From RUG100 sp034927505 (GTDB taxonomy: Bacteria; Bacillota; Clostridia; Peptostreptococcales; Anaerovoracaceae), in the NCBI GenBank assembly GCA_034927505.1, contig JAYFPY010000011.1, positions 8,677 through 72,676 on the forward strand: DNA of 64,000 nucleotides. The letters run 5' to 3'. Below are positions 8,232-16,512 of the stretch, piece after piece. Under the pieces are notes generated by a model, which ran no database searches, had not been told where the DNA came from, and was given only the letters and a program-made list of their open reading frames with translations. Both the position numbers and the translations under genes were made by a program. Position 1 is the stretch's first letter. Each line of letters starts with the position of its first letter.

Positions 8232-8852
8232 ATGCTGGATTGGTTAAAAGAAATCTTAGGCGAAAGTTACAGTGATGATATCGACAAGAAGGTATCGGGG
8301 AAGGTCGGAGAGCTGTTCGTAAGCAAGGCGGACTTCAACAAAAAGGTGAACGACCTGAAGGACAAGGACACCCAGATCAAGAGTCTGAACGACCAGATCA
8401 AAGACCGTGACGGTCAGCTTGAACAGCTGAAGGAAGTCGACAAGGAAGGCCTTGAGCAGAAGATCAAGGACCTGCAGACGGAAAACAAAACGGCCAAGGT
8501 CGACTACGATGCAAAGATCAAGAAGATGATACTGGATGCTGCAGTAGAAGCGGCAATCGGTGCATCCGGGGCAAAGGATCCCGTATCGATCAAAGCGCAT
8601 CTGGACAGCTTCCTTAAAGATGCAAAAGTCGGGGAAGATGGAAAGGTCATAGGTATCACAGAGCAGCTCGACAGCCTGAAGAAGGCAGAAACGACATCGT
8701 TCCTGTTCGGGGAATCCAAGGCGGGTATCGCCGGGGCAAAAGCGAAGGAAACCGGAACAGGAAGCGGGGGCACACCACCAGCAGGCGGAAAGAAACCAGA
8801 GGATATGACCTATGATGATTTCGTCAAGGCGGAAGAATCATCCGGTCAGTAA
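8232..8852 (+). CDS. phage capsid scaffold protein (gp20-like)
   Basis: 206 residues. A long coiled coil at about 30-105 (repeating Lys/Asp/Gln heptads such as NDLKDKDTQIKSLNDQIK) is followed by a conserved helical DAAVEAAIGASGAKD segment, a Gly/Ala/Thr-rich linker and an acidic C-terminus. This is the usual shape of Gram-positive phage scaffolds, which guide capsid assembly and then leave. It sits directly before the capsid gene, 20 bp apart, with GAAAGGAAAATAAA upstream of the ATG. It appears intact. Confidence 0.85.
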   Translation: MLDWLKEILGESYSDDIDKKVSGKVGELFVSKADFNKKVNDLKDKDTQIKSLNDQIKDRDGQLEQLKEVDKEGLEQKIKDLQTENKTAKVDYDAKIKKMILDAAVEAAIGASGAKDPVSIKAHLDSFLKDAKVGEDGKVIGITEQLDSLKKAETTSFLFGESKAGIAGAKAKETGTGSGGTPPAGGKKPEDMTYDDFVKAEESSGQ

Positions 8853-8872
8853 AAAGAAAGAGGTAAATAATC

Positions 8873-9940
8873 ATGGCAAAATTTGATTCAAAAACATTCA
8901 ACCCAGAAGCGTTCGGAAAGTATATGAATGCGATCCCGAACGAAAAACTCAACCGACTGAGATCGAGCAGAGCGGTAGCTAGAGATTCAAGGCTTGTTGA
9001 CGCATTCAAAAACAACACACAGACGGGATCGGTTTATGCTGTACTTCCGTTTTTCGGACTCGCAAATGGAGACGCTCAGAACTATGACGGCGTTGTAGAT
9101 CTGACACCGGGTAATACAGCTACATATGAGCAGGGCGTATTCACATACGGCCGTATGAGAGGCTGGACTGAAGCAGATTTCTCGTATGACGTGACTGGCG
9201 GGGTAGACTTCATGGCGAACGTAAGGTCGCAAATAACTGACTACTTCAACATGATAGACCAGGGGGTACTGCTGTCTATCCTTGCCGGGGTATTCAAGAT
9301 GTCTTCGACGGCGGGTGCGAAGTTCGTCACAAAGCATACGCTCGACATAGGTTCGGCAGATGTCCTTACCACCGACGACAATAAGATGGGAGCCACAACC
9401 CTCAATACAGCTATACAGCAGGCGTGTGGAGATCATAAGAGCAATTTCTCACTGGCAATCATGCACAGTTCAGTAGCAACGGGTCTTGAGAACTTGAATC
9501 TGATCACATATCTCAAACAGACAGACGCGAATGGGCTCCAGAGAGACCTGACATTGGCTACATGGAACGGAAGACTCGTCATCGTTGATGATGACATGCC
9601 GGTAGTGAACAAGAGCGTGGGTACTACAGGCGGTAAGCAGGACCTGTATACTACATACCTGCTTGGCGATGGAGCACTTGGCTTGGAAGATGTAGGCGTA
9701 AAAGTTCCTTACGAGATGTCCAGAGACGCAAAGACCAAAGGCGGAGAAGATACACTGATCGTAAGAAGAAGAAACGCTGTGTCAGTAAGCGGTATATCGT
9801 ACAAGAAAGCTTCTCAGGCAAGCAACAGCCCGACGAACGCAGAACTGGAGACCGCTACAAACTGGGATCTGGTTACAGACGGCACAAATGCTATCAATGA
9901 CAAGCTGATCCCTATCGCAAGAATCATCTCAAGGGTGTGA
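8873..9940 (+). CDS. phage major capsid protein
   Basis: 355 residues, the expected size for an HK97-fold capsid protein of this phage type. It begins MAKFDSKTFNPEAFGKY and includes TYEQGVFTYGRMRGWTEAD, a segment typical of this family. The position after scaffold and before the connector supports the call. The ribosome binding site is AAAGAGGTAAATAATC. The reading frame is intact. With portal and tail genes broken it has no obvious remaining job, unless a helper phage supplies the partners. Confidence 0.85.
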   Translation: MAKFDSKTFNPEAFGKYMNAIPNEKLNRLRSSRAVARDSRLVDAFKNNTQTGSVYAVLPFFGLANGDAQNYDGVVDLTPGNTATYEQGVFTYGRMRGWTEADFSYDVTGGVDFMANVRSQITDYFNMIDQGVLLSILAGVFKMSSTAGAKFVTKHTLDIGSADVLTTDDNKMGATTLNTAIQQACGDHKSNFSLAIMHSSVATGLENLNLITYLKQTDANGLQRDLTLATWNGRLVIVDDDMPVVNKSVGTTGGKQDLYTTYLLGDGALGLEDVGVKVPYEMSRDAKTKGGEDTLIVRRRNAVSVSGISYKKASQASNSPTNAELETATNWDLVTDGTNAINDKLIPIARIISRV

Positions 9941-9945
9941 TCTAA

Positions 9946-10341
9946 ATGGCTGAGGCAACTATGCTCGATAGAGTAAAGAGCCGGCTTGATCAGTTAAATT
10001 ACGAAGTGCAGCCATCTGGGAATGAAGACGCTGCACTTCTTTTCATGATCGATAAAATCGAGAAAGAGATCGAGATATTCTGCAATATCAAAGCGATACC
10101 GGACGATCTGACCCCAATGACAGTTGATAAAGTATGCGACAGTTACCTGCAACAGCTAAAAGCTGTAGGGGGGCTTACCGGATATAATTTCGAAAAAGGA
10201 GTCAAATCGATAACAGAGGGCGACAGCTCTTTCACGTTCATGGATGATGAGGACCCGGAAACGACGTTTTCTAAGTACATCCTTTGGCTCATAGATCATG
10301 AAGACGATCAGCTGATAGCTTTCCGAAAACTGAGGTGGTAG
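9946..10341 (+). CDS. phage head-tail connector protein (gp6-like)
   Basis: 131 residues, starting 6 bp after the capsid stop. The helical N-terminus (MLDRVKSRLDQLNY) and length fit the connector that docks under the portal ring (HK97 gp6/SPP1 gp15 type). The usual order capsid-connector-head closure is kept. No frame damage seen. The family is assigned from position and general pattern rather than a diagnostic motif. Confidence 0.68.
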   Translation: MAEATMLDRVKSRLDQLNYEVQPSGNEDAALLFMIDKIEKEIEIFCNIKAIPDDLTPMTVDKVCDSYLQQLKAVGGLTGYNFEKGVKSITEGDSSFTFMDDEDPETTFSKYILWLIDHEDDQLIAFRKLRW

Positions 10342-10343
10342 AT

Positions 10344-10490
10344 ATGACTCTCGAAAGTACACTGCGAACGGTGCAGGCGAGAATGTATACAGGCACTATG
10401 TCTGTATATGCGGCCAGCACAGGTACGCAGGATGACGAAACAGGAATCGTTGATGTATCAAATCCGGCTGTAATAACAAATCAGCCATAG
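10344..10490 (+). pseudogene. head-closure protein, 5' fragment
   Basis: 48 codons starting MTLESTLRTVQ, two bases after the connector stop, as expected for the next gene of a siphophage head-tail module. At about 10480 the frame meets tape-measure coding sequence in a different phase and stops at TAG 10488-10490. Most of the gene and several downstream tail genes are therefore lost in one deletion. Confidence 0.65.
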
Positions 10491-11545
10491 CTACTGTTAC
10501 AAAGGTTGTCGTAGCACTTGCGACAGCGTGGGGCATTTATAAAGGCGTTGTTTCGGCGGTAAATACAGTAACTAAAGTTCATCAAGGACTTCAAAAAGCA
10601 TATGTCGCTATAGACAATGTTCTTTTCAATCTCAAAATGAGGAATGCGGCCGCTACAGGAGCAGAAACAGGAGCTCAAATAGGCTTCAACGCCGCTCTTT
10701 TGGCTTGTCCACTAACGTGGATAGTCGTCGCTATAGTGGCAGTAGTCGCTATTCTTATTGTGCTGCAGAAAAAATTTAATATCTTCGGCAAACTTTGGGG
10801 AATCATGAAGGGATTCGGCAAATGGATCGCAGGCGGATTCGTAGGCGCAATAGGCAAGGCAAAGAAAAAGATAGTAGAGTTCGGCTCAAACGCAAAGAAG
10901 TATTTTGGGAGCAGACTGAAAGCAACATTTGACGGTGCGAAAAAAATAGTCAGCGGATTCAAAGAACACTTTAGCAAGAAAATCAAACAGGCGGCGGCGG
11001 CATCGAAACTTATAGAAACAAAATGCGGCAAATCAGTGCATGGGGCGAAGGGCATACTTGGCGGTATGAACAAATTCATCACAGGAGTATTTACCGGGAA
11101 CTGGAAAAAGGCATGGAAGGGTGTCGTACAGGTATTCAAGACAATCTTGAACGGCATCAAAGACGGAGTGAAAAAGCCTCTGAATTTTGCGATAGACCTT
11201 ATAAACAAATTCCTCGGCGCACTCAATAAAATCCACGTCAAACTTCCGAAAAAACTCGGCGGCGGTACGATAGGATTCAATATCCCAACGATCCCGAAAC
11301 TGGCAAAAGGAACACGAAACTTCCAGGGCGGCGGTGCATGGGTCGGAGAAAACGGTCCTGAATATGTCGAAATGCCGAAAGGGTCAAGAGTCAATACAGC
11401 TGGAGAATCAAGACGTATGTCCGGAAACAGCATCAATGTCGCAAAACTGGCTGACACTGTGATAGTCAGAGAAGAGGCTGACATCAACAAGATAGCCTAT
11501 GAATTCGCAAAACAGCTCAACGAAATGATGCCGGATGCAGTATAG
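10481..11545 (+). pseudogene. tail tape-measure protein, C-terminal fragment
   Basis: An open frame from the deletion junction to TAG 11543-11545, about 354 codons; the first ATG is at 10637. It contains two hydrophobic stretches (around LLACPLTWIVVAIVAVVAIL), repeated Lys/Gly-rich helices and a C-terminal GENGPEYVEMPKGSRV segment, all usual for tape-measure tails. The full protein would normally be two to five times longer. There is no credible ribosome binding site at 10637, so expression is doubtful. Confidence 0.8.
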
Positions 11546-11557
11546 GAGGTATAGCAC

Positions 11558-11608
11558 ATGGAGATACACTTAGCGTATAACACTACAGACCTGCAACTGC
11601 CGATATAG
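11558..11608 (+). pseudogene. distal tail/baseplate protein, 16-codon stub
   Basis: TAGGAGGTATAGCAC precedes an ATG. The stub reads MEIHLAYNTTDLQLPI and then stops, resembling the start of the LysM-containing baseplate protein that follows the tape measure in many Gram-positive phages. The break at about 11603 is the third deletion junction, 35 bp before attR. Confidence 0.5.
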
Positions 11609-11637
11609 ACATTGCAATCATCAGGTTTGCTTTCATG

Positions 11638-11686
11638 CTCCTAAAGCGGGTGTCGGGCGTTCGAATCGCCCCAGGGTCGCCACTGA
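11638..11686 (+). repeat. attR: 49-bp direct repeat, copy 2
   Basis: Perfect copy of 4038-4086: the 3' 45 nt of tRNA-Arg(CCU) plus ACTGA-type flank. No 5' tRNA half is present, so this is not a gene. The base after the repeat leads straight into the host terminator at 11686-11725, which was presumably the tRNA terminator before integration. Confidence 0.93.
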
Positions 11687-11725
11687 AAAATGTACCGACG
11701 CATCACAGCGCCGGTACATTTTTTT
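11686..11725. terminator. bidirectional terminator, attR/hsp20
   Basis: ATGTACCG (11690-11697) pairs with CGGTACAT (11712-11719). A run of seven T follows on plus and AAAAA precedes, so it can end both hsp20 (minus) and the original tRNA transcript (plus). Confidence 0.8.
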
Positions 11726-11735
11726 ACGCATTTAT

Positions 11736-12170
11736 TTAACCTTCTATGGCAATAAGCTTTTTCTGTTCATCGATTTCTTTTTGATCTTTCTTAGGTATTT
11801 CCATCTTCAGAATACCGTTTTCGAACTTGGCCTTGATATCATCTTCGGTAACGCCGTCACCGACATAATAACTTCGTGAACAGCTGCCTTGATATCTTTC
11901 CCGGCGGATATATTTTCCATCTTTGTCCTTTTCATCATTTTCGGATGTTCTGTTGGCAGTTACGGTCAAATAACCGTCGCTGAGTTCTGCGTTCACATCG
12001 TCTTTCTTGAATCCCGGCAGGTCGATCTCAACGTCATATCCATTATCGGTTTCTTTCACATCGGTTTTCATCATTTCAGTGTCCTGTTTTCCGAAATAAT
12101 TTGTGACTGCAGGGAAACCACCCATCCAGTCATCAAAGAAATTATCGTTCCATACTTTTGGCATCAACAT
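11736..12170 (-). CDS. Hsp20 small heat shock protein
   Basis: 144-residue ATP-independent holdase. The alpha-crystallin domain spans about 38-130 (VEIDLPGFKKDDVNAELSDG, GKYIRRERYQGS, KFENGILKMEIPK). It ends with a short basic/acidic tail. The N-terminal arm with FFDDWMGGF is aromatic, as usual. The GGAGGAATGACCT ribosome binding site fixes the ATG at 12170. It is monocistronic, between its own CIRCE-regulated promoter and a terminator; see those entries for control. Confidence 0.93.
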   Translation of the reverse strand: MLMPKVWNDNFFDDWMGGFPAVTNYFGKQDTEMMKTDVKETDNGYDVEIDLPGFKKDDVNAELSDGYLTVTANRTSENDEKDKDGKYIRRERYQGSCSRSYYVGDGVTEDDIKAKFENGILKMEIPKKDQKEIDEQKKLIAIEG

Positions 12171-12238
12171 AGGTCATTCCTCCTTCTATTATTAATTTAT
12201 TTGCTATGTCTGATCGGGTTCCTTTGAACCACAACTAT

Positions 12239-12267
12239 AATATAACTCTTTTTGTTAGCACTGTCAA
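12239..12267 (-). promoter_or_regulatory. sigma-A promoter of hsp20
   Basis: On the minus strand a perfect TTGACA (12267-12262), 17 bp, TATATT (12244-12239). The -35 box lies inside the CIRCE element, so bound HrcA would block RNA polymerase. Confidence 0.85.
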
Positions 12268-12281
12268 TAGGTGAGTGCTAA
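12255..12281. promoter_or_regulatory. CIRCE element (HrcA operator)
   Basis: TTAGCACTG-N9-GAGTGCTAA, a 27-bp inverted repeat that matches the CIRCE consensus except for one base (G instead of C at the end of the left arm). HrcA normally represses groESL and dnaK operons from this site. Here it controls a small heat shock gene. Confidence 0.93.
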
Positions 12282-12323
12282 AAATCTGACAATTTCTTTA
12301 GCCGTTGAAACAGCAAACCGTTT

Positions 12324-13457
12324 TTACTTGTTTTCGATGATAGACCGGTACCCTTCAGGGTCTGTGTCTCCTTCTGAACTGATGGTAACTATAACGGAGT
12401 TTTCATCGAGGCCCAGAGCATCCTTCATATTTTTGAAAGCGGGGTCGGTGCATAAGGATATGACCAGACCGGTAGTGACCGCGCCGGATTCTCCGGAAAC
12501 AACGATGGCATCCGGATTTTGCGGATGTGCAAGGGCCCGCATCCCCAGTTCTGTGATGCTGTCCGCACATTTGAAAAAGAAATCGGCATTTTCAGTGAGA
12601 ACAGGAAGAGTAAAGATATTGGCTTCGGTACAGTTGAGTCCTGCCATAATAGTTGGTGTATCACCATAGATATCTATGGTTTTCCCCTGCTTTGCCGATT
12701 CAAAACAGCAGGCCGACTCTTCGGCTTCCACAATAGAAATAACAGGACAGTCTTTGCCGTAATGATCCTTCAGCCATCCGGTAACGCCGCCGGCCATGGA
12801 ACCTACGCCTGCCTGCAGGAATATGTGACTAGGCACGGCTTTCATGTCATACAGCTGATCGGATATTTCTGCAGCCAGAGTAGTGTATCCCAGCGTGATG
12901 GCGTTGGGGATGTCTTCGTAACCGTCAAACCCTGTATCCTGGACTAGATAGTATCCATGCTCATCTGCAAATGCAGAGGCGTGTCTGACGCAGTCAGCGT
13001 AGCTGAGGTCCATGATTTCCACAGTCGAATCGCCCATGTCTCTGATGGCCTGAGCCCTGACTTCTTTTGAACCTTTGGGCATGAAGACATATGAACGACA
13101 TCCGGCTATATCCGCAGCCCAGGCCACTGCCCGCCCATGGTTCCCGTCTGTAGCCGTCACAAAAACAGGATTCTCCTCACCGTTTTTTCTGCATTCTTCC
13201 AGTACTTCATTTACTGCGTAACCGGCGCCAAGCCCCTTAAAAGCGTTAAGGCCGAATCGTTTGGATTCGTCTTTTACATAAAGATCCGAAACGGCAAGCC
13301 GTTCCGCCAGGCCGGGCAGCGAGATCAGAGGCGTCACGCTGTAAGACGCAAGGCTTCTGTGAAAGCTGCGTACGGCATCATAATTCTCTTTCTTGAACAT
13401 TTCCGGCAATTTATTTCCTATCGGATGATTTTTGTACATTTGAATTGTCTCAGACAT
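12324..13457 (-). CDS. dpaL: diaminopropionate ammonia-lyase
   Basis: PLP beta-family enzyme that breaks 2,3-diaminopropionate into pyruvate and two ammonia. The protein has 377 residues, close to the family norm. The PLP lysine lies in RFGLNAFKGLG (Lys about 74), followed by TATDGNHGRAVAWAA and the Gly-rich QAGVGSMAGGV loop. The frame could extend upstream to 13556, but AAGGAGAAAATCA places the start at 13457. It is 32 bp behind the ydcF-like gene and may be cotranscribed. It points to amino acid fermentation or detoxification. A threonine-dehydratase-like relative is less likely given the motif. Confidence 0.9.
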   Translation of the reverse strand: MSETIQMYKNHPIGNKLPEMFKKENYDAVRSFHRSLASYSVTPLISLPGLAERLAVSDLYVKDESKRFGLNAFKGLGAGYAVNEVLEECRKNGEENPVFVTATDGNHGRAVAWAADIAGCRSYVFMPKGSKEVRAQAIRDMGDSTVEIMDLSYADCVRHASAFADEHGYYLVQDTGFDGYEDIPNAITLGYTTLAAEISDQLYDMKAVPSHIFLQAGVGSMAGGVTGWLKDHYGKDCPVISIVEAEESACCFESAKQGKTIDIYGDTPTIMAGLNCTEANIFTLPVLTENADFFFKCADSITELGMRALAHPQNPDAIVVSGESGAVTTGLVISLCTDPAFKNMKDALGLDENSVIVTISSEGDTDPEGYRSIIENK

Positions 13458-13489
13458 TGATTTTCTCCTTTTATTCTTGTTATTAGTAG

Positions 13490-14500
13490 TCAATCGGGAA
13501 GCTGTGAGACGGCCACCAGGATGCCCCACAGTACAATTATCGGCAGACTCCACCATTTATAAGAGACCATGAGTGCTGCATATTCTCTTATGAAAGCTCC
13601 CGGCCAGTAGTACAGTGCTGTTCTGCATCCGACGCCGTCGGCTTTGAGTCCGACCTTTCGTGCATATGTCCCGGTGCGGAACACGTGATAATTGTTGGTA
13701 ACGAATATGCATTTGTATTTTTTTTCGCCCGTCCAGTCGCTGTCCATAAGTTCTTTGGAATTATAGATGTTTTCGTAGGTGGTAGTCGAACGATCTTCCA
13801 AAAGAATGGATGACCCGGGGACGTCCTTTTCTGTCATGTATTTGAACATGGCTGCCGCTTCCGAAATATCCTCATCAGCGCCTTTGCCGCCGGAGGCGAT
13901 AAACCTGGCTTTCCGGCCGCCCTTTTCCCAGAGAGCAATGGCTTTGTCTATGCGTCTGGCTAAAAGAGGCGTCACTCTGTCTCCGCCCATCAGCCCTGCA
14001 CCGTGTATGATGATGTAATCGCATCGCACATTCTTTGGCAGCAGTGTGTATAGCTGACTGTAAAAGAAAAAGGATACAAATGCGAATATATAATAACAGA
14101 ACAGGAATACCAGCAGTATCATGAAATAGGTCACCCATATGTTCTTTATATATGCGGATACAGTTACAATGACAAATATATAGAAGAGCCATATGCCGAT
14201 CCCGGCACAGAGAGCCAGCGCATTTTTGGGGCGAAGCCCTTCTCGTTTCATAGTGGTTATTCCCGCCCATATAAATACCGCAGAAAAAATAATGCTGGCA
14301 AGAGGAATGATAATGATCGGTACAGCGGAAAGAAATCCATACAGCCGGTCATCGTTCCAAAACACAAAGCACAGGTGAAAATAAAAGCATATCAATGCAA
14401 ACAGTAAATATATTCCGTTTCTGAACCTTCGCTTTTCTCGGATAAATGAAATAACAAAGGCAAGTGTAAACAAGATCGTAGGTATCAGCCAAAAATTCAT
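13490..14500 (-). CDS. membrane protein with YdcF/DUF218 domain
   Basis: 336 residues. The N-terminal half has about five membrane helices. The cytoplasmic or extracellular C-terminal half is a YdcF-like Rossmann-type domain, with DYIIIHGAGLMGGDRVTPLLARRID, ASGGKGADEDISEA and a TTTYENIYNSKELM motif, and ends with a last hydrophobic helix. Relatives (SanA/YdcF/ElyC type) act in envelope biogenesis, but the reaction is unsettled. The start at 14500 is set by GGAGGTTATTT. The upstream part of the longer frame overlaps the divergent dGTPase-like gene and is not coding. Confidence 0.85.
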   Translation of the reverse strand: MNFWLIPTILFTLAFVISFIREKRRFRNGIYLLFALICFYFHLCFVFWNDDRLYGFLSAVPIIIIPLASIIFSAVFIWAGITTMKREGLRPKNALALCAGIGIWLFYIFVIVTVSAYIKNIWVTYFMILLVFLFCYYIFAFVSFFFYSQLYTLLPKNVRCDYIIIHGAGLMGGDRVTPLLARRIDKAIALWEKGGRKARFIASGGKGADEDISEAAAMFKYMTEKDVPGSSILLEDRSTTTYENIYNSKELMDSDWTGEKKYKCIFVTNNYHVFRTGTYARKVGLKADGVGCRTALYYWPGAFIREYAALMVSYKWWSLPIIVLWGILVAVSQLPD

Positions 14501-14558
14501 AAATAACCTCCTGCTGTTATTATAACAAAAAATTGATATAATATATATGGAGGCAAAT

Positions 14559-15776
14559 ATGGAAAAGAAAGATAACGAATTAAAATATAAAAAGCTGCCG
14601 GAAGATCTGGCAGAACAAATAAAAAAAGATATGGAGGAAGGCCGAAAAAACCCGGGCAGATTTCGGGATTCTGATGCAGTAAGAAGAGATCCTGACAGAG
14701 ACAGAACTACACTGCTGAGGCCCGCTTCCATAAGAGATACAGAGAAGATCCTGCATCTTCCGTTCTACAACAGATACGCAGACAAGACTCAGGTGTTTTC
14801 GTTTTACAACAATGATGATATTACAAGACGCGGTCTTCATGTCCAGCTGGTGTCTAGGATAGCAAGAAACATCGGGAGGATGCTGGGACTGGATCAGGAT
14901 CTCATAGAGGCAATTGCGCTGGGACACGATCTGGGTCACACGCCTTTCGGGCACGGAGGTGAAGAATATCTGAACAGACTGCTGAGGGAAAACACCGGAA
15001 GATATTTCAGTCATAATGTGCACAGCGTAAGGGTGCTGGATAAAATGTTCTGCAGGAATCTGAGCCTGCAGACGCTGGACGGGATACTATGCCACAACGG
15101 AGAATTCGAACAGCAGGAGTATCGGCCGATGAGAGAAAAGACTTTCGATATGCTGGATGAAGAAATGGAAAACTGCTGTACAGAAGGCGGAAAAGCTGTC
15201 AAAACACTGGTGCCTATGACGCTGGAGGGATGTGTGGTCAGGATCAGCGATATGATTGCTTATCTGGGCAAGGATCGACAGGACGCCGTTACTGCAAAGA
15301 TAATCGACAGCTATGATATTTTTGAAGAAGAGGAAATAGGCACTAAAAATGCAGAGATCATAAACAATCTGGTGGTCGATATCGTAGAGAACAGTTATGG
15401 GAAAAATCACATTCTTCTAAGTGAAGGGACGTACAGGGATCTGAAAAGAGCAAAGGAAGAAAACTACAAATATATATACAGGAATGAAGGAACGAATAAA
15501 GAGTACGGTAGTGTGGAACCTATGTTCCGCGATGTATATGAAAAACTGCTGACAGATCTGCAGCATAAAAACAGACAGTCAGTCATATACAGACACCACA
15601 TCGATTTCATAAGGGAACAGCAGAAATATTACCGGGGCGACGGATACGAAAACGAGGAACCGAATCAGATCGTGGTGGATTACATGGCCAGCATGACAGA
15701 TGATTATTTTCTGGATCTTTATAAATACCTTTTCCCGGAAAAAAAGGTAGGGATCAGATACCATTCCTATTTCTAA
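14559..15776 (+). CDS. dGTPase-like HD-domain triphosphohydrolase
   Basis: 405 residues. It is a dNTP triphosphohydrolase of the Dgt family, which removes triphosphate from deoxynucleotides. The N-terminal RTTLLRPASIRDTEKILHLP region and the HD motif GHDLGHTPFGHGGEEYL supply the metal-binding His/Asp residues, and a second histidine-rich helix follows (GILCHNGEFE). An ATG at 14547 overlaps the ribosome binding site, so the next one (14559, behind GGAGGCAAAT) is the start. It is divergent from the ydcF-like gene across a 58-bp gap containing TATAAT at 14536-14541. The 3' end overlaps a convergent acetyltransferase by 23 bp. Confidence 0.88.
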   Translation: MEKKDNELKYKKLPEDLAEQIKKDMEEGRKNPGRFRDSDAVRRDPDRDRTTLLRPASIRDTEKILHLPFYNRYADKTQVFSFYNNDDITRRGLHVQLVSRIARNIGRMLGLDQDLIEAIALGHDLGHTPFGHGGEEYLNRLLRENTGRYFSHNVHSVRVLDKMFCRNLSLQTLDGILCHNGEFEQQEYRPMREKTFDMLDEEMENCCTEGGKAVKTLVPMTLEGCVVRISDMIAYLGKDRQDAVTAKIIDSYDIFEEEEIGTKNAEIINNLVVDIVENSYGKNHILLSEGTYRDLKRAKEENYKYIYRNEGTNKEYGSVEPMFRDVYEKLLTDLQHKNRQSVIYRHHIDFIREQQKYYRGDGYENEEPNQIVVDYMASMTDDYFLDLYKYLFPEKKVGIRYHSYF

Positions 15777-16377
15777 TAAGATATGTATTGTCGAACTTGA
15801 ACTTTTCGGAAACAGTATGGCCGATGCAGCGGAACCCCAGACTCTCGTAGAAAGCCACGTCTTCAGGGGTGTTTGTAAACAGCATCACAGGAAGATGCTG
15901 CCGGTCGGCAATGTCGATCACGGCTTTCATCAGTTCATGGCCTCTGCCCTGCTTTTGCTTTTCCGGAAGGACGCCGAGAAAGTCCACATAAAGATGAGGC
16001 TCTGGGATATCCAGAGCTTCTTCCATCTTGTCCAGTTCATCGAACAGATCCAGTCTGAGAGAACGATCTTTGACGGACAGCCTGTCCACCGCAGAAACAT
16101 ATTCTTTGCTGAAGCTGCCTGCTGCTGCGTGTCGCTCTTGGGTATAGTGCATTTCATCAGAATGGACAAAGAGTACAGCTTCGTTTATATTTTCATCCAA
16201 AGCAAGACCTTTTCCGAAATGCAGGTCGTAGGCGCAGTAGAATCGCAGGGTGGCTTCCAGAGCGCTCTTTCTGGTTTCATTTTTTGGGAAAACACCCATT
16301 AGTTTCGGATAATCCGAGAAAGCTTCCATATATAATTCTATTACTTTTTCCGATTCGTTTTCACTGATTTCGTACAT
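15754..16377 (-). CDS. GNAT family acetyltransferase
   Basis: 207 residues. The acetyl-CoA site is visible as FLGVLPEKQKQGRGHELM (R/Q-x-x-G-x-G/A) around 150, followed by a C-terminal YESLGFRCIGHT strand. The start at 16377 follows AGGAGGATCT; an upstream extension to 16413 lacks a site. Convergent with and overlapping the dGTPase-like gene by 23 bp. The substrate cannot be told. Confidence 0.85.
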   Translation of the reverse strand: MYEISENESEKVIELYMEAFSDYPKLMGVFPKNETRKSALEATLRFYCAYDLHFGKGLALDENINEAVLFVHSDEMHYTQERHAAAGSFSKEYVSAVDRLSVKDRSLRLDLFDELDKMEEALDIPEPHLYVDFLGVLPEKQKQGRGHELMKAVIDIADRQHLPVMLFTNTPEDVAFYESLGFRCIGHTVSEKFKFDNTYLIRNRNGI

Positions 16378-16458
16378 AGATCCTCCTGTTCTTTTTAAAT
16401 ACAGTTTGAGCATAAGTCAGAAGAAGCAGAATGTCAATGGACCCTCGCAGACATATTG

Positions 16459-16487
16459 TTACAATATTTTGACAAAGGGTATATAAT
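16459..16487 (+). promoter_or_regulatory. promoter of the short-chain dehydrogenase
   Basis: TTACAA (16459-16464), 17 bp, TATAAT (16482-16487), 25 bp before the start codon. A TTGACA at 16468-16473 has no -10 at a useful distance. Confidence 0.6.
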
Positions 16488-16512
16488 TAAAATATGGAAG
16501 AAGGTGTTCAAA

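Larger units (their letters stand above)
4038..11686. mobile_element. deleted prophage integrated in tRNA-Arg(CCU)
   Basis: Two perfect 49-bp direct repeats (4038-4086 and 11638-11686) mark the ends. Their spacing gives a 7,600-bp element. Inside are, in order, a tyrosine integrase C-terminal fragment pointing at attL, portal, MuF head protein, small partner gene, scaffold, major capsid, connector, head-closure fragment, tape-measure fragment and a tail-protein stub. This is the order of siphophage late genes. Repressor, replication, terminase, most tail genes and lysis genes are gone. Junctions at about 4740, 10480 and 11603 are internal deletions, so the element cannot make a phage alone. 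The host gene order resumes with a terminator and hsp20. Confidence 0.92.

Noticed and set aside
10675..11490. Long minus-strand open frame opposite the tape-measure fragment
   Set aside because: It is the mirror of a Lys/Gly-rich gene, has no ribosome binding site and reads as low-complexity hydrophobic sequence.
11638..11682. Second tRNA-Arg gene
   Set aside because: Only the 3' 45 nt are present, without D-arm or 5' acceptor strand. It is the attR copy.
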